Counted from the stretch's first letter, positions 24,757 to 33,191 are shown. The stretch is DNA of 34,298 nt from Vibrio sp. Isolate32 (GCF_022397955.1 NZ_JAKEUQ010000026.1:35051-69348); one strand, 5' to 3'. Numbers and translations are program-made. The notes: generated by a model from the sequence alone, not told the origin.

Positions 24757-25110
24757 CTAACTGCCCCGATAAGTCGAGAAACTGTATGGTGAGACTAAAA
24801 GTGGAACGTGGTAGTGCGCATCAGGATCATCCAAGCCGAAGCGAATCACTACGTCGTCTAAGAAAGGCACACCATCGAGTTCCACACCTTTGCTTTTGTA
24901 GTAATCGGCTACGTAAAACACCAATTGGTATTTCCCCGGTCGGAAATCATTTCCTGCCAGAATCGGCGCATCGGTTCGGCCATCAGAGTTGGTGAGTACC
25001 GTCGTCAGTTTTTCTGTTGAGTCTTCGTTGACCTTATAAAGCTCTACCTTGATCTCTGCGCCAGGCAAGCCGTGTGTGGTGTCTAATACGTGTGTTGTTA
25101 GTCTTCCCAT
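24757..25110 (-). CDS. uraH: 5-hydroxyisourate hydrolase (transthyretin-like)
   Basis: The 117-residue product cleaves 5-hydroxyisourate, the unstable product of urate oxidation, to OHCU. It carries the TTHVLDTTHGLPG N-terminal block, the mid domain GRTDAPILAGNDFRPGKYQL, DYYKSKG, HYHVPLLVSPYSFSTYRGS and the C-terminal YRGS that is diagnostic of HIU hydrolases. The active-site His and Arg residues in these blocks are present. It lies alone on the minus strand and faces the divergent puuE operon, so the two share a control region. No signal peptide is seen, so it is cytoplasmic. Confidence 0.95.
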   Translation of the reverse strand: MGRLTTHVLDTTHGLPGAEIKVELYKVNEDSTEKLTTVLTNSDGRTDAPILAGNDFRPGKYQLVFYVADYYKSKGVELDGVPFLDDVVIRFGLDDPDAHYHVPLLVSPYSFSTYRGS

Positions 25111-25210
25111 AGTCCTTTAATAGCGCTTTTGGCGCTCCTCTGTTCCGTGGTTTATCTGTCTGTTTCGACCTTGCAAAGAATGCAACTGGTCACTTTGTTA
25201 TCACTAACTA

Positions 25211-25230
25211 TGTACGAACTGTACACAATT
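25211..25230. promoter_or_regulatory. Operator-like palindrome on the uraH side
   Basis: TGTAC-GAACT-GTACA (25211-25225) is a perfect inverted repeat; its right half with the following CAATT differs from the 25400 site at one position in ten. It lies about 100 bases before the uraH start. Confidence 0.5.
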
Positions 25231-25381
25231 AGTAAAGCGAATTGTTGTAAAAATGTTAATCACTGTGTCGTTTTTTCTGACTTTATAGATCTCGATTATC
25301 TTTTTTTGGTGAGTAGTATTATTTTTAAGTTGTTGTTTTAAATCGGAAGTGATGTGCAAATTTAACTTTAATAACAAAATC

Positions 25382-25411
25382 TTTACATTGAGATAAATAA
25401 TTGTATACAAT
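25382..25411 (+). promoter_or_regulatory. Probable sigma-70 promoter of the puuE operon
   Basis: TTTACA at 25382-25387 and TACAAT at 25406-25411 are separated by 18 bases and each is close to consensus. The -10 overlaps the palindrome ATTGTATACAAT (25400-25411), so a protein bound there would block transcription. It gives an untranslated leader of roughly 100 bases before the ATG at 25522. Confidence 0.5.
25400..25411. promoter_or_regulatory. Palindromic operator ATTGTATACAAT overlapping the -10
   Basis: A perfect 12-base palindrome, the type bound by FCD-group GntR regulators. A regulator gene is not present nearby; the GntR assignment is from motif resemblance only. Confidence 0.55.
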
Positions 25412-25521
25412 AAATGTACAGGGGTAAGATTGTTCGGTTTATCGAGAATCCATTTGGTTGAATCATTTGGTGACTTACTTAAAGAGCGGCTAAGCCAACC
25501 ACTTATGTTAGGAGTACTTGG

Positions 25522-26475
25522 ATGAATAAGGATTATTCAAGAAATTTGATCGGTTACGGAGCTAACCCTCCAAACCCTCAATGGCCAGGTAATGCGCGGG
25601 TCGCGGTTTCTTTTGTATTGAACTATGAAGAGGGCGGTGAGCGTTGTTTGTTACATGGAGACGACGAGTCTGAAGCCTTTCTTTCAGAGATCCCGTCAGC
25701 ACAGCCGATCAAAGGCGAACGTCACATCAGCATGGAATCCATCTATGAATATGGCAGTCGTGCGGGTGTATGGCGTGTTCTTCGCTTGTTCGATGAATAT
25801 GAAATCCCACTGACCGTCTTTGCAGTCGCAATGGCGATTGAACGTCACCCAGACGTTGCCAAAGCTATGGTCGAAGCGGGTCACGAAATCTGTAGCCACG
25901 GTTATCGCTGGATCGACTATCAATACATTGATGAGTCTGAAGAGCGTGATCACATGACTAAAGCGATTGAGATCATCCAACAAGTGACCGGTCAGCGCCC
26001 GCAAGGTTGGTACACCGGTCGAACGGGTCCAAATACTCGTCGCTTGGTTGCAGAAGAGGGCGGTTTTCTTTACGACTCTGATGCCTATGATGATGACCTA
26101 CCTTATTGGCACACCGAAACCGGTCATCCACAACTGGTGATCCCTTACACACTCGATGTGAACGACATGCGCTTTTCAACCGCGCAAGGCTTCAACTCTG
26201 GTGAGCAGTTTTTCCAATATCTGAAAGACACGTTTGACACCCTTTATATGGAAGGCGAAACCGCACCGAAAATGATGTCGGTTGGGTTGCATTGTCGTTT
26301 GATTGGTCGCCCCGGTCGTATTGCTGCATTAAGACGTTTCTTAGATTACGTAAAACAGCACGACAGCGTGTGGTTATGTCGTCGAATCGATATCGCGAAC
26401 CATTGGCATCAGCACCATCCTTATCAAGCAAATAACGCTAATCAACCGAACAACGTTCCTCAACAACAGAAGTAG
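25522..26475 (+). CDS. puuE: Allantoinase PuuE (polysaccharide-deacetylase fold)
   Basis: Hydrolyses allantoin to allantoate by a metal-dependent NodB-like domain, unlike the amidohydrolase allantoinase of E. coli. The 317-residue product starts YSRNLIGYGANPPNPQWPGN and shows RVAVSFVLNYEEGGERCLLHGDD, PLTVFAVAMAIERHPDVA and AGHEICSHGYRWIDYQ, a typical NodB block. GWYTGRTGPNTRRLV, YDSDAYDDDLPYWH and the C-terminal LHCRLIGRPGRIAALRRFLD follow. It ends in a His/Asn/Gln-rich tail of about 25 residues. GTTAGGAG precedes the ATG. It is first in the puuE-uraD-alc-allA-puuD run, 22 bases before uraD. Confidence 0.95.
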   Translation: MNKDYSRNLIGYGANPPNPQWPGNARVAVSFVLNYEEGGERCLLHGDDESEAFLSEIPSAQPIKGERHISMESIYEYGSRAGVWRVLRLFDEYEIPLTVFAVAMAIERHPDVAKAMVEAGHEICSHGYRWIDYQYIDESEERDHMTKAIEIIQQVTGQRPQGWYTGRTGPNTRRLVAEEGGFLYDSDAYDDDLPYWHTETGHPQLVIPYTLDVNDMRFSTAQGFNSGEQFFQYLKDTFDTLYMEGETAPKMMSVGLHCRLIGRPGRIAALRRFLDYVKQHDSVWLCRRIDIANHWHQHHPYQANNANQPNNVPQQQK

Positions 26476-26497
26476 CAGCGAAGCAAGGAGGCTTAAC

Positions 26498-27013
26498 GTG
26501 ACTAAATTTCGATCTTGCCAACCAACAACCATGGACCGCGATACGTTTGTCGCGCACTTCGCTGATGTTTACGAACACAGCCCGTGGGTTGCTGAGGCGG
26601 TGTATGACCAAGGTTTGAATGCCGAAGACGATCATATCGAGAACCTTCATCTGAAAATGGCATCGACCTTGTTAAATGCCGAGCAAGGTAAACAGTTGAC
26701 TTTGATCAACGCTCACCCGGATTTAGCCGGTCGAGCTGCAGTAAATGGCGAGCTCACAGAGTCGTCGACCAAAGAACAAGCGGGGGCGGGCATCGACCAG
26801 TGCAGCGCCGAAGAATTTGAAAAATTCACTTCTTATAACAACAGCTACAAAAGTCGCTTCAATTTCCCTTTTATCATGGCGGTGAAGGGAGCCAATCGTT
26901 ACCAAATTCTTGAGTCGTTCGAGATGCGATTAGGAAATGATAGTGAAACTGAGTTTGCTACGGCGATTCAAGAGATCAACAAGATCGCGATGTTTCGTCT
27001 CTGGGATATGTAA
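26498..27013 (+). CDS. uraD: OHCU decarboxylase
   Basis: Converts 2-oxo-4-hydroxy-4-carboxy-5-ureidoimidazoline to S-allantoin. The 171-residue product has the catalytic His in INAHPDLAGRAA. The conserved EQAGAGIDQCSAEEFEKF and the loop NNSYKSRFNFPFIMAVKG follow, all standard for the family. The start is GTG at 26498, set by AAGGAGG eight bases upstream. It works with HIU hydrolase to keep the allantoin stereospecific. Confidence 0.94.
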   Translation: MTKFRSCQPTTMDRDTFVAHFADVYEHSPWVAEAVYDQGLNAEDDHIENLHLKMASTLLNAEQGKQLTLINAHPDLAGRAAVNGELTESSTKEQAGAGIDQCSAEEFEKFTSYNNSYKSRFNFPFIMAVKGANRYQILESFEMRLGNDSETEFATAIQEINKIAMFRLWDM

Positions 27014-27136
27014 GTTAACGGAGTTAACAGCTATCTCAGCCCAGTCTTAGTGCGCTAAAGGTTTGATTTGTAAAAACATAAGCCACTAAGTTCTCATTTT
27101 ATTATTACTTGATTAATTTCATAGGATTACACGGAC

Positions 27137-28123
27137 ATGACCCATAAATTTGAACAGTACATAAACCTTGCAGACGAAAAACTCGGCGCAGAAGCTATCT
27201 TCGCGACCGACGACTTTTTCGCAGATAAAAGCCGTCTACTCAGCCATGCAGCACCTGAATGGAAAGACGACTTATACGACGATAACGGCAAGTGGATGGA
27301 CGGCTGGGAAAGCAGACGTAAACGCGGCGAAGGCTACGACTACTGTGTCGTTCGCCTTGGTCTAGCTGGCACCATTGCTGGCGTTGATATTGATACCTCA
27401 TTCTTCACAGGGAACTTTCCACCTTCGGCATCAATTGACGCGTGTTATTCACCACAAGGTGAGCCAACGGACTCAACAGAGTGGCAAGAAATTCTGCCAT
27501 CAATGGCACTACAAGGTGATCATCATCATCTTGAAGACATCGAAAGCGACCAAGTATTTACGCACCTACGTTTGAACATCTACCCAGACGGCGGTGTCGC
27601 ACGCCTACGTGTTTATGGCCGACCAAGTGTTGATTGGGACGCAATAGATTCTCAGCAACAAGTCGACCTAGCAGCCGTTGAACACGGTGGCCGAGCACTC
27701 GCATGCAGCGATGAGCACTACGGCAACAAGGCCAACATCTTAGGCCCAGGCCGCGGTGAAAACATGGGTGATGGCTGGGAAACAGCACGTCGTCGTACAC
27801 CGGGTAATGATTGGGTGATCGTGGCATTAGGTCACCCAGGTAACATCGAACGTATCGTTGTAGATACAGCACACTTCAAAGGTAACTACCCAGACAGCTG
27901 CTCAATTCAAGCGGCTTACGTGAAAGGTGGTACCGACGATCAAGTAGAGACACAAAGCCTATTCTGGCGTGAACTCTTGCCTGCTCAAAAGCTGCAAGCG
28001 CACGAGATTCACGAATTCATTTCTGAGGTAAACGACCTTGGTGCGATTACCCATGTACGTGCAAACATATTCCCAGATGGTGGTATCAGCCGTTTGCGTC
28101 TATTTGGTACGAAAGCGAAATAG
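27137..28123 (+). CDS. alc: Allantoicase
   Basis: Cleaves allantoate to urea and ureidoglycolate. The 328-residue product has the two repeated allantoicase domains. The first runs through WMDGWESRRKRGEGYDYCVVRLG, then FFTGNFPPSASIDA and RLNIYPDGGVARLRVYGRP. The second has GDGWETARRRTPGNDWVIVALG, then HFKGNYPDSCSIQAAY and RANIFPDGGISRLRLFG. The paired NIxPDGGxxRLRxxG ends show internal duplication. It is 123 bases after uraD, and that gap contains the inverted repeat GTTAAC-GGA-GTTAAC (27015-27029). Confidence 0.95.
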   Translation: MTHKFEQYINLADEKLGAEAIFATDDFFADKSRLLSHAAPEWKDDLYDDNGKWMDGWESRRKRGEGYDYCVVRLGLAGTIAGVDIDTSFFTGNFPPSASIDACYSPQGEPTDSTEWQEILPSMALQGDHHHLEDIESDQVFTHLRLNIYPDGGVARLRVYGRPSVDWDAIDSQQQVDLAAVEHGGRALACSDEHYGNKANILGPGRGENMGDGWETARRRTPGNDWVIVALGHPGNIERIVVDTAHFKGNYPDSCSIQAAYVKGGTDDQVETQSLFWRELLPAQKLQAHEIHEFISEVNDLGAITHVRANIFPDGGISRLRLFGTKAK

Positions 28124-28137
28124 GTAAGGAAATGAGT

Positions 28138-28698
28138 ATGAGTAATGGAATACGTCGTTTATCTATCGAACCGTTAACTAAGCAGGCTTTTGCTGAGTTT
28201 GGTGATGTTATCGAGTCTGATAATAGTGATTTCTTCATGATCAACAGTGGATCAACACGTCGCTACCACAAGCTAGCGACAACGGACGTACAAGACCAAG
28301 GCGGAGAAGCGATCATCAGCATCTTCCAAGCTACGCCGTTGAGCTACCCACTGACCATCAAAATGCTAGAGCGTCATCCACTTGGCTCTCAGGCATTCAT
28401 TCCATTACTTGGTCAACCCTATTTAATTGTTGTTGCCCCAAAAGGCGGTAACCCATCGTTAGCCAATTGCCGAGCTTTCTTAAGCAACGGCCGTCAAGGA
28501 GTGAACTATCACAAAGGGGTGTGGCATCACCCGGTTCTCGCGCTCACCGATCAAGACCAATTCTTGATCGTCGATAGAGGCGGAGAAGGACATAACTGTG
28601 ATGAAGTTTATTTTGAGAACGACCTAGTGGCATTGCATTTGGAAGATATGCCAACGGAAGGCAACAAGGAAGAGCAACGCTTAGCTAAAGCGTTGTGA
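28138..28698 (+). CDS. allA: Ureidoglycolate lyase
   Basis: Splits ureidoglycolate to glyoxylate and urea. A 186-residue AllA-like product is read from ATG 28138; AAGGA seven bases upstream fits this start better than the ATG at 28132. Matching AllA features are FAEFGDVIE, FFMINSGSTRRYHKLA, LERHPLGSQAFIPLLGQPYLIVVAP, RAFLSNGRQGVNYHKGVWHHPVLAL and FLIVDRGG. It is about 25 residues longer than E. coli AllA, mainly at the C-terminus. The gap to alc is only 14 bases. The reaction ends the pathway in glyoxylate, usable as carbon. Confidence 0.94.
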   Translation: MSNGIRRLSIEPLTKQAFAEFGDVIESDNSDFFMINSGSTRRYHKLATTDVQDQGGEAIISIFQATPLSYPLTIKMLERHPLGSQAFIPLLGQPYLIVVAPKGGNPSLANCRAFLSNGRQGVNYHKGVWHHPVLALTDQDQFLIVDRGGEGHNCDEVYFENDLVALHLEDMPTEGNKEEQRLAKAL

Positions 28699-28712
28699 TA
28701 GAGGAGTTTATT

Positions 28713-30032
28713 ATGGATCCGCATATTACAGAGTGGTTGAATTTAGCGATTCGCTGGATTCACATGATTGTTGGTGTTGCGTGGATAGGCGCATCATTTT
28801 ACTTTGTTTGGTTAGAGAACAACCTTAACCGAGTTAACCCTAAAACGGGCCTTTCAGGCGATCTATGGGCGATTCACGGCGGTGGTATTTATCACCTAGA
28901 GAAGTACAAACTCGCGCCACCAGAAATGCCAGAGCACCTACACTGGTTCAAGTGGGAAGCCTACTTCACATGGATCACAGGTGTGTGTCTACTGGGTGTG
29001 GTTTACTACCTCAACGCAGAAATCTACCTGATAGCACCGGGCTCTGGCCTTGATTCAACAACGGCAATCGCAATTGGTATTGGTTCTCTTATCGCCGGTT
29101 GGTTTATTTATGACCTACTGTGTGATTCGCCGTTGGGCAAAACGCCAGTTCTACTTGGCCTAGTACTTTTTGTTGGCTTAGTTGGTGCAACTTACGGTCT
29201 TACGCAAGTGTTCAGTGGCCGTGGTGCTTACATCCATGTGGGTGCCATTATCGGTACCATCATGGTGGGTAACGTATTCCGCGTCATCATGCCTGCGCAG
29301 CGCAATTTGGTGAAAGCGATTGAAGAGAAACGCGAACCGGATCCAGCTCTACCTGCGAAAGGTCTATTGCGCTCTCGTCACAATAACTACATGACACTGC
29401 CAGTGCTGTTCATCATGATCAGTAACCACTTCCCAAGCACTTATGGTTCGGAATACAACTGGTTGATCCTTGCTGGCCTAGCAATCTTCAGTATCTTGGT
29501 TCGTCACTATTTCAATACACGTCATGGCAGTCAGAAGTTCGCATGGACAGTGCCAGTGGCGGCATTGGGTATGATTACTCTCGCGTTTGTTACCTCACCT
29601 TACGCGAAAAAACAGATGACTCCGGTAGTGCAAGCACCAGTGGTACAAGAAGCTCCTGTGAGCACGACGGAATCGGCGACTGAAGAGATCGCTTCGAGCA
29701 ACACGGCTTCAACAACGGCTGATTCTCAAGCAGTACCTGCCGACCATGCCATGCCAACGGCGAATGCAGGTGTTAGCTTTGAAACCATCAACAAGGTCAT
29801 TCAAGAGCGCTGTTCTGTGTGTCACTCTGCAACGCCTAGCCACGCCGCTTTTGCTGCTGCGCCAGCGGGTGTCATGCTTGATACGCCAGAAGAGATCAAA
29901 GCTAATGTACCTAGGATCGTTGCTCAAACCGTAACAACTCAGGTGATGCCTCTTGGTAACATGACTCAAATGACCGATGAAGAGCGAGCACTCATCGGCA
30001 CTTGGGTAGAACAAGGCGCTACGATTCAATAA
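28713..30032 (+). CDS. puuD: Urate hydroxylase PuuD, membrane with C-terminal cytochrome c
   Basis: An integral-membrane urate oxidase that passes electrons to the respiratory chain, so it replaces the soluble uricase. The start at ATG 28713 is supported by GAGGAG six bases upstream; a GTG at 28695 overlaps the allA stop. The 439-residue product has about eight hydrophobic helices, with motifs WLNLAIRWIHMIVGVAWIGASFYFVWLE and FKWEAYFTWITGVCLLG. A low-complexity Ala/Thr/Ser/Val linker of about 50 residues follows the last helix. A cytochrome c domain closes the protein, with CSVCH near 367-371 as heme site and Met in VMPLGNMTQ as probable axial ligand. The linker is the most variable part. Confidence 0.93.
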   Translation: MDPHITEWLNLAIRWIHMIVGVAWIGASFYFVWLENNLNRVNPKTGLSGDLWAIHGGGIYHLEKYKLAPPEMPEHLHWFKWEAYFTWITGVCLLGVVYYLNAEIYLIAPGSGLDSTTAIAIGIGSLIAGWFIYDLLCDSPLGKTPVLLGLVLFVGLVGATYGLTQVFSGRGAYIHVGAIIGTIMVGNVFRVIMPAQRNLVKAIEEKREPDPALPAKGLLRSRHNNYMTLPVLFIMISNHFPSTYGSEYNWLILAGLAIFSILVRHYFNTRHGSQKFAWTVPVAALGMITLAFVTSPYAKKQMTPVVQAPVVQEAPVSTTESATEEIASSNTASTTADSQAVPADHAMPTANAGVSFETINKVIQERCSVCHSATPSHAAFAAAPAGVMLDTPEEIKANVPRIVAQTVTTQVMPLGNMTQMTDEERALIGTWVEQGATIQ

Positions 30033-30066
30033 CCCTACTTTTCAAAAACAGTACTCAGCATCCTTT

Positions 30067-30132
30067 ACCTAAGAGCATGAGTCTTAGGTGAGGCTTGGGG
30101 AGAGTTTGGTCTTACGGGCACGCGCCAAACTC
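30067..30132 (+). repeat. Two consecutive hairpins in the puuD 3' untranslated region
   Basis: ACCTAAGA-N7-TCTTAGGT (30067-30089) and GAGTTTGG-N15-CCAAACTC (30102-30132) form two 8-bp stems between the puuD stop and the terminator. With the terminator they make three hairpins in a row, typical of structured 3' ends or of a small RNA. Confidence 0.65.
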
Positions 30133-30146
30133 ATCCCACCCTGTTT

Positions 30147-30179
30147 CCCCGGTTCCTATAACCGGGGCTTTTTGTTTTT
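30147..30179 (+). terminator. Rho-independent terminator of the puuE-puuD operon
   Basis: CCCCGGTT-CCTAT-AACCGGGG followed by CTTTTTGTTTTT. The 8-bp GC-rich stem with T-run is about 115 bases after the puuD stop. Confidence 0.92.
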
Positions 30180-30314
30180 GGAGAAAAGTAACCGGAACAA
30201 TACAGTTGAAGTATAAAATAAATCATAAAGATATATGATAGTTGTTCGGTATAAGGTTCTTGATATGAATCTCTACCCATGGCACTTTTGTTCAAATTTT
30301 TACTAAGGCAAAAA

Positions 30315-30554
30315 ATGGAAGACTTAATAGTCGCGTATTTTAGGACATTGAGCTCATTCTTTAGGTATCTGTTTCAGTCATTTTTGATTGAGTTCATTGG
30401 TTACGGTTCTGGCTGGATCGTCTGTAAGGTATTCACTTTAGGGCGCTTCCCCTTATTGATTCCAACTGAAAAAGAGCGAACCAGAATTTCTTATATCGGG
30501 GCGATTAGTCTCGCGCTATTTCTGTTCGCTATCGGTGTGTTCAATAGTTTTTAA
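30315..30554 (+). CDS. Small hypothetical membrane protein
   Basis: A 79-residue protein read from ATG 30315, with AAGG about six bases before it; an in-frame ATG at 30279 lacks a ribosome site. Two hydrophobic stretches are visible, FFRYLFQSFLIEFIGYGSGWIV near 14-36 and SYIGAISLALFLFAIGVFN near 60-78. A charged loop (PTEKERTR) lies between. No family recognised. It lies just before the GrpB-like gene (31-base gap). Confidence 0.55.
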   Translation: MEDLIVAYFRTLSSFFRYLFQSFLIEFIGYGSGWIVCKVFTLGRFPLLIPTEKERTRISYIGAISLALFLFAIGVFNSF

Positions 30555-30585
30555 TACTTAGAGAAAGGCATAGAAGTGAGGAAGT

Positions 30586-31059
30586 ATGAAATTCTACCCT
30601 GCTGAAGAATACCAAGCTGCTTGTCATGAAATGTTTGCTCGATATGAGCGTGACATCAAAAAGCTGATACCTAATGCGAGAGTCGAGCATGTAGGTGCAT
30701 CCTCGATTCCATCTGCAGTATCTAAAGGCGACTTGGATATATTCGTCGGTATTGAGTCGAGTGAACTTGAGTACGCCGCTGAACAACTCACAACACTCGG
30801 CTTTAAAGAGAAACTCGATACCTTAAGAACGCCTGAACTGTGTATGTTGGAGTCTACATCAGGGGATGATGTGGCGTTGCAAGTTGTCGCTAATGATTCT
30901 GAATTTGAATGCTTTCTAACGTTTCGTGACAAGCTACGTGCGGCTCCTGCTTTAGTTAAGCAATACAATGCCCTCAAAATGTCTTGTGAAGGTTGGCCGC
31001 AAGAAGAGTACCGTGAAAAGAAGTCTGACTTTATCGAGCATGTGCTGGGGCTGAAATAG
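30586..31059 (+). CDS. GrpB-family (UPF0157) nucleotidyltransferase-like protein
   Basis: The 157-residue product has the GrpB layout: an N-terminal helix, then VEHVGASSIPSAVSKGDLDIFVGI, where GASSIP and DLDI match the Pol-beta-like nucleotidyltransferase core. LTTLGFKEKL follows, and the C-terminal YREKKSDFIEHVL. The function of this family is not firmly known. GAGG lies before the start. It appears to be a stand-alone host gene. Confidence 0.85.
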   Translation: MKFYPAEEYQAACHEMFARYERDIKKLIPNARVEHVGASSIPSAVSKGDLDIFVGIESSELEYAAEQLTTLGFKEKLDTLRTPELCMLESTSGDDVALQVVANDSEFECFLTFRDKLRAAPALVKQYNALKMSCEGWPQEEYREKKSDFIEHVLGLK

Positions 31060-31413
31060 CAACAGTGCCCCCCCACCTCTAATTGTCCCATTAACAAAAG
31101 TTTCATTAATACAAGGTATTAAGTCAAAAAACCTTAACTCTGAAGATTGACCCTCTTAAATTTCCCTCAAACTATCTGACCACGGTTTAATAGCTTAAAT
31201 TTACGCATCTAAGCTCACATATATTGCATGGGGTATTAGTGGAGGTATTGGTTTATGTTATGTTTCTCGTGATTCTATAAAGTGTGGTTTGTCTATTGAA
31301 AACAAAGTGTTTTATTTCGCGTAATTTCAAAGTTTGATTATCAGTAAATCAAACTAGCGTTATCAGAAATCGAATCCCCGACGCTCATAATCAATACCAT
31401 CTTAGGAAAGGAC
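31060..31413. other. Intergenic region upstream of the RDD gene
   Basis: No supported gene. It contains a perfect 9-bp inverted repeat AGTTTGATT-N7-AATCAAACT (31331-31355) about 60 bases before the RDD start, which could be an operator or an RNA hairpin. A C run sits at 31067-31074. Nothing else is recognised. Confidence 0.5.
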
Positions 31414-31917
31414 ATGTCTGAAGTAATAGAAAACGCTCCTGAAATTGTACTCGCGTCTCGATGGTCCCGAGTAGGGGCAAGTTTGATTGATGGCTTGATT
31501 GGTATAGCTATGATGACACCAATCTTTCTCTATACCGATTATTTTCAGAAAATATTCGATACAGGGAAAATTGATACGACAGAACTACTTATAGCCTCAG
31601 CTTACGGTTGGTTGGTGTTCTTTTTGTTAAACGGATATTTGCTGCATAAGAAGGGGCAGACGATTGGCAAAAAACTAATGGAAATCGCGATTGTCGATAT
31701 GGAAGGTAAGCATATAGGGTTATTCAAAATAGTGGGTAAACGAATGATACCTATGACAATCGCTACGTACATACCGGTAATTGGTCATTTCATAACGACG
31801 CTAGATTGTCTGCTTGTTTTGCGTAAAGACAAACGTTGCCTACATGATTTAATCGCAGGAACTCAGGTTGTTAATGTTGCTGTTACTAAAAATCTCGATT
31901 TCAGTACCATCGAATAG
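31414..31917 (+). CDS. RDD-family membrane protein
   Basis: The 167-residue product has the RDD family pattern: SRWSRVGASLIDGLIGIAMM with the Arg-Asp pair, a middle helix (LIASAYGWLVFFLLNGYLL), GQTIGKKLMEIAIVDMEG, and a C-terminal CLLVLRKDKRCLHDLIAGTQVV. Four hydrophobic segments are visible. The role of RDD proteins is poorly known; some affect ion or stress tolerance. AAAGG five bases upstream marks the start. It is followed after 38 bases by the MFS gene. Confidence 0.85.
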   Translation: MSEVIENAPEIVLASRWSRVGASLIDGLIGIAMMTPIFLYTDYFQKIFDTGKIDTTELLIASAYGWLVFFLLNGYLLHKKGQTIGKKLMEIAIVDMEGKHIGLFKIVGKRMIPMTIATYIPVIGHFITTLDCLLVLRKDKRCLHDLIAGTQVVNVAVTKNLDFSTIE

Positions 31918-31955
31918 AAAATCATAATCAAACACTTATATACTTTAGGAACTTC

Positions 31956-33191
31956 ATGATTCATAAACTTTTCTCAGCAATTTCTATTTACAGGTATTTA
32001 CCGAATAATATCTATTATTTAGCACTGGCTAGAATGATTCTGGGAATGGGTAATTTTATCGTTCCATTTTTAGTCTTACTGTTAACCGATAAGTTGGGTT
32101 ATTCAGCAACAGTCGCAGGTTCCCTTGCCATGGGTGTGACGGGCTCTTACCTTTTAGGGAGCTTTTTAGGTGGTAGATTAGCGGATAGGTTGGGACATAA
32201 ACGGGTCATGGTGTTTGGCGAGTTTATGTGTGCTGTATTATTGATTATTTGTGGTTTCTTCGCCGATGCTCCGGTTGTCGTACCTGTGTTTTTGTTTTGT
32301 GCCTATTTCTTTGGCGGTTTAGCTTTGCCCGCGAGTAATGCTTTAGTTGCCGATCTTTCTACCCCTCAGAATCGTGATGCAGTCATGTCACTGAGTTATC
32401 TAGCCTATAACTTTGGTTCAGCTCTTGGTCCTGTTATGGCTGGCTACTTGTTCTGGAATTACACCGACTGGATATTTTTCGGCAACGGTTTTGCTGCTCT
32501 TTTTTGTGTTTTTATTGTGGCTGCGTTTGTGAAGTTGCAACCTGGAACGGAATCGACCAGCGAGAGTGAACTGGAACAGCCCGTTTCTGGTTCGGTTTGG
32601 TCAGTTTTAAAATCAAGGCCACGGCTTTTGTTGTTCACTTTTCTCTGTGGATTACTGTGGTATTCGCTAAATCAAATGACTATGGCGAGTCCATTGTATT
32701 TGAGCCATGTGTTTGGAGAGCAAGGCCCAATTATTTTCGGGCAACTCATGACTTACGCTTGTGTTGTGGTGGTGCTGATTACGCCAATCTTAATGAAGTT
32801 CACTGTAGGTAAGGCTGAAACCGTAAGCCTTGCCTATGCAGGCTTTATGTTTGCCTTTGGTTATATGCTCGTCATGTTGTTTCCCAACATTCCAGTTCAT
32901 TTTTTTGCTTGGCTATTTCTATCTGCGGGCGAGGTTCTCCTTTTGACAAAAGAGGGCATATATTTAGCAAACAACTCCCCTTCGAGTCATCGTGGACGCA
33001 TTCAAGGCGTGCTCATTACCTTGCGAACGGTTTTCGTTATGCCTAGTTTTATCGTGATTGGCTACTTAATCGATGATTATGGGTACACTTTCACTTGGTT
33101 TAGTGTGATATTAATTTCAGTTGTTGGTGCTGTTGGTTTTTATCTTATGTCAGCTAGGAGGAAGCAATCTCCAGCGTTAGTCACTGAGTAG
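31956..33191 (+). CDS. MFS transporter
   Basis: A 411-residue twelve-helix transporter of the major facilitator superfamily. The family motif A is GGRLADRLGHKRVM after the second helix. ALPASNALVADLSTPQNRDAVMSL is seen before the central loop, and TLRTVFVMPSFIVIGYLIDD in the C-terminal half. The loop near residue 195-215 is hydrophilic. The pattern resembles multidrug-type members, but substrate cannot be told. AGGA precedes the start. Confidence 0.85.
   Translation: MIHKLFSAISIYRYLPNNIYYLALARMILGMGNFIVPFLVLLLTDKLGYSATVAGSLAMGVTGSYLLGSFLGGRLADRLGHKRVMVFGEFMCAVLLIICGFFADAPVVVPVFLFCAYFFGGLALPASNALVADLSTPQNRDAVMSLSYLAYNFGSALGPVMAGYLFWNYTDWIFFGNGFAALFCVFIVAAFVKLQPGTESTSESELEQPVSGSVWSVLKSRPRLLLFTFLCGLLWYSLNQMTMASPLYLSHVFGEQGPIIFGQLMTYACVVVVLITPILMKFTVGKAETVSLAYAGFMFAFGYMLVMLFPNIPVHFFAWLFLSAGEVLLLTKEGIYLANNSPSSHRGRIQGVLITLRTVFVMPSFIVIGYLIDDYGYTFTWFSVILISVVGAVGFYLMSARRKQSPALVTE

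Larger units (their letters stand above)
25111..25521. promoter_or_regulatory. Divergent control region of the urate genes
   Basis: A 411-base AT-rich gap separates the minus-strand uraH from plus-strand puuE. It contains palindromes of the type TTGTATACAA on both sides (25218-25230 and 25400-25411) and a promoter-like sequence before puuE. No convincing gene lies inside; the ORFs here are low-complexity AT sequence. The symmetrical layout suggests a common regulator for both sides. Confidence 0.7.

Noticed and set aside
31360..31385. Sequence resembling a tRNA T-arm (atcgaatccccgacgctc)
   Set aside because: No acceptor, D-arm or anticodon arm can be folded around it.
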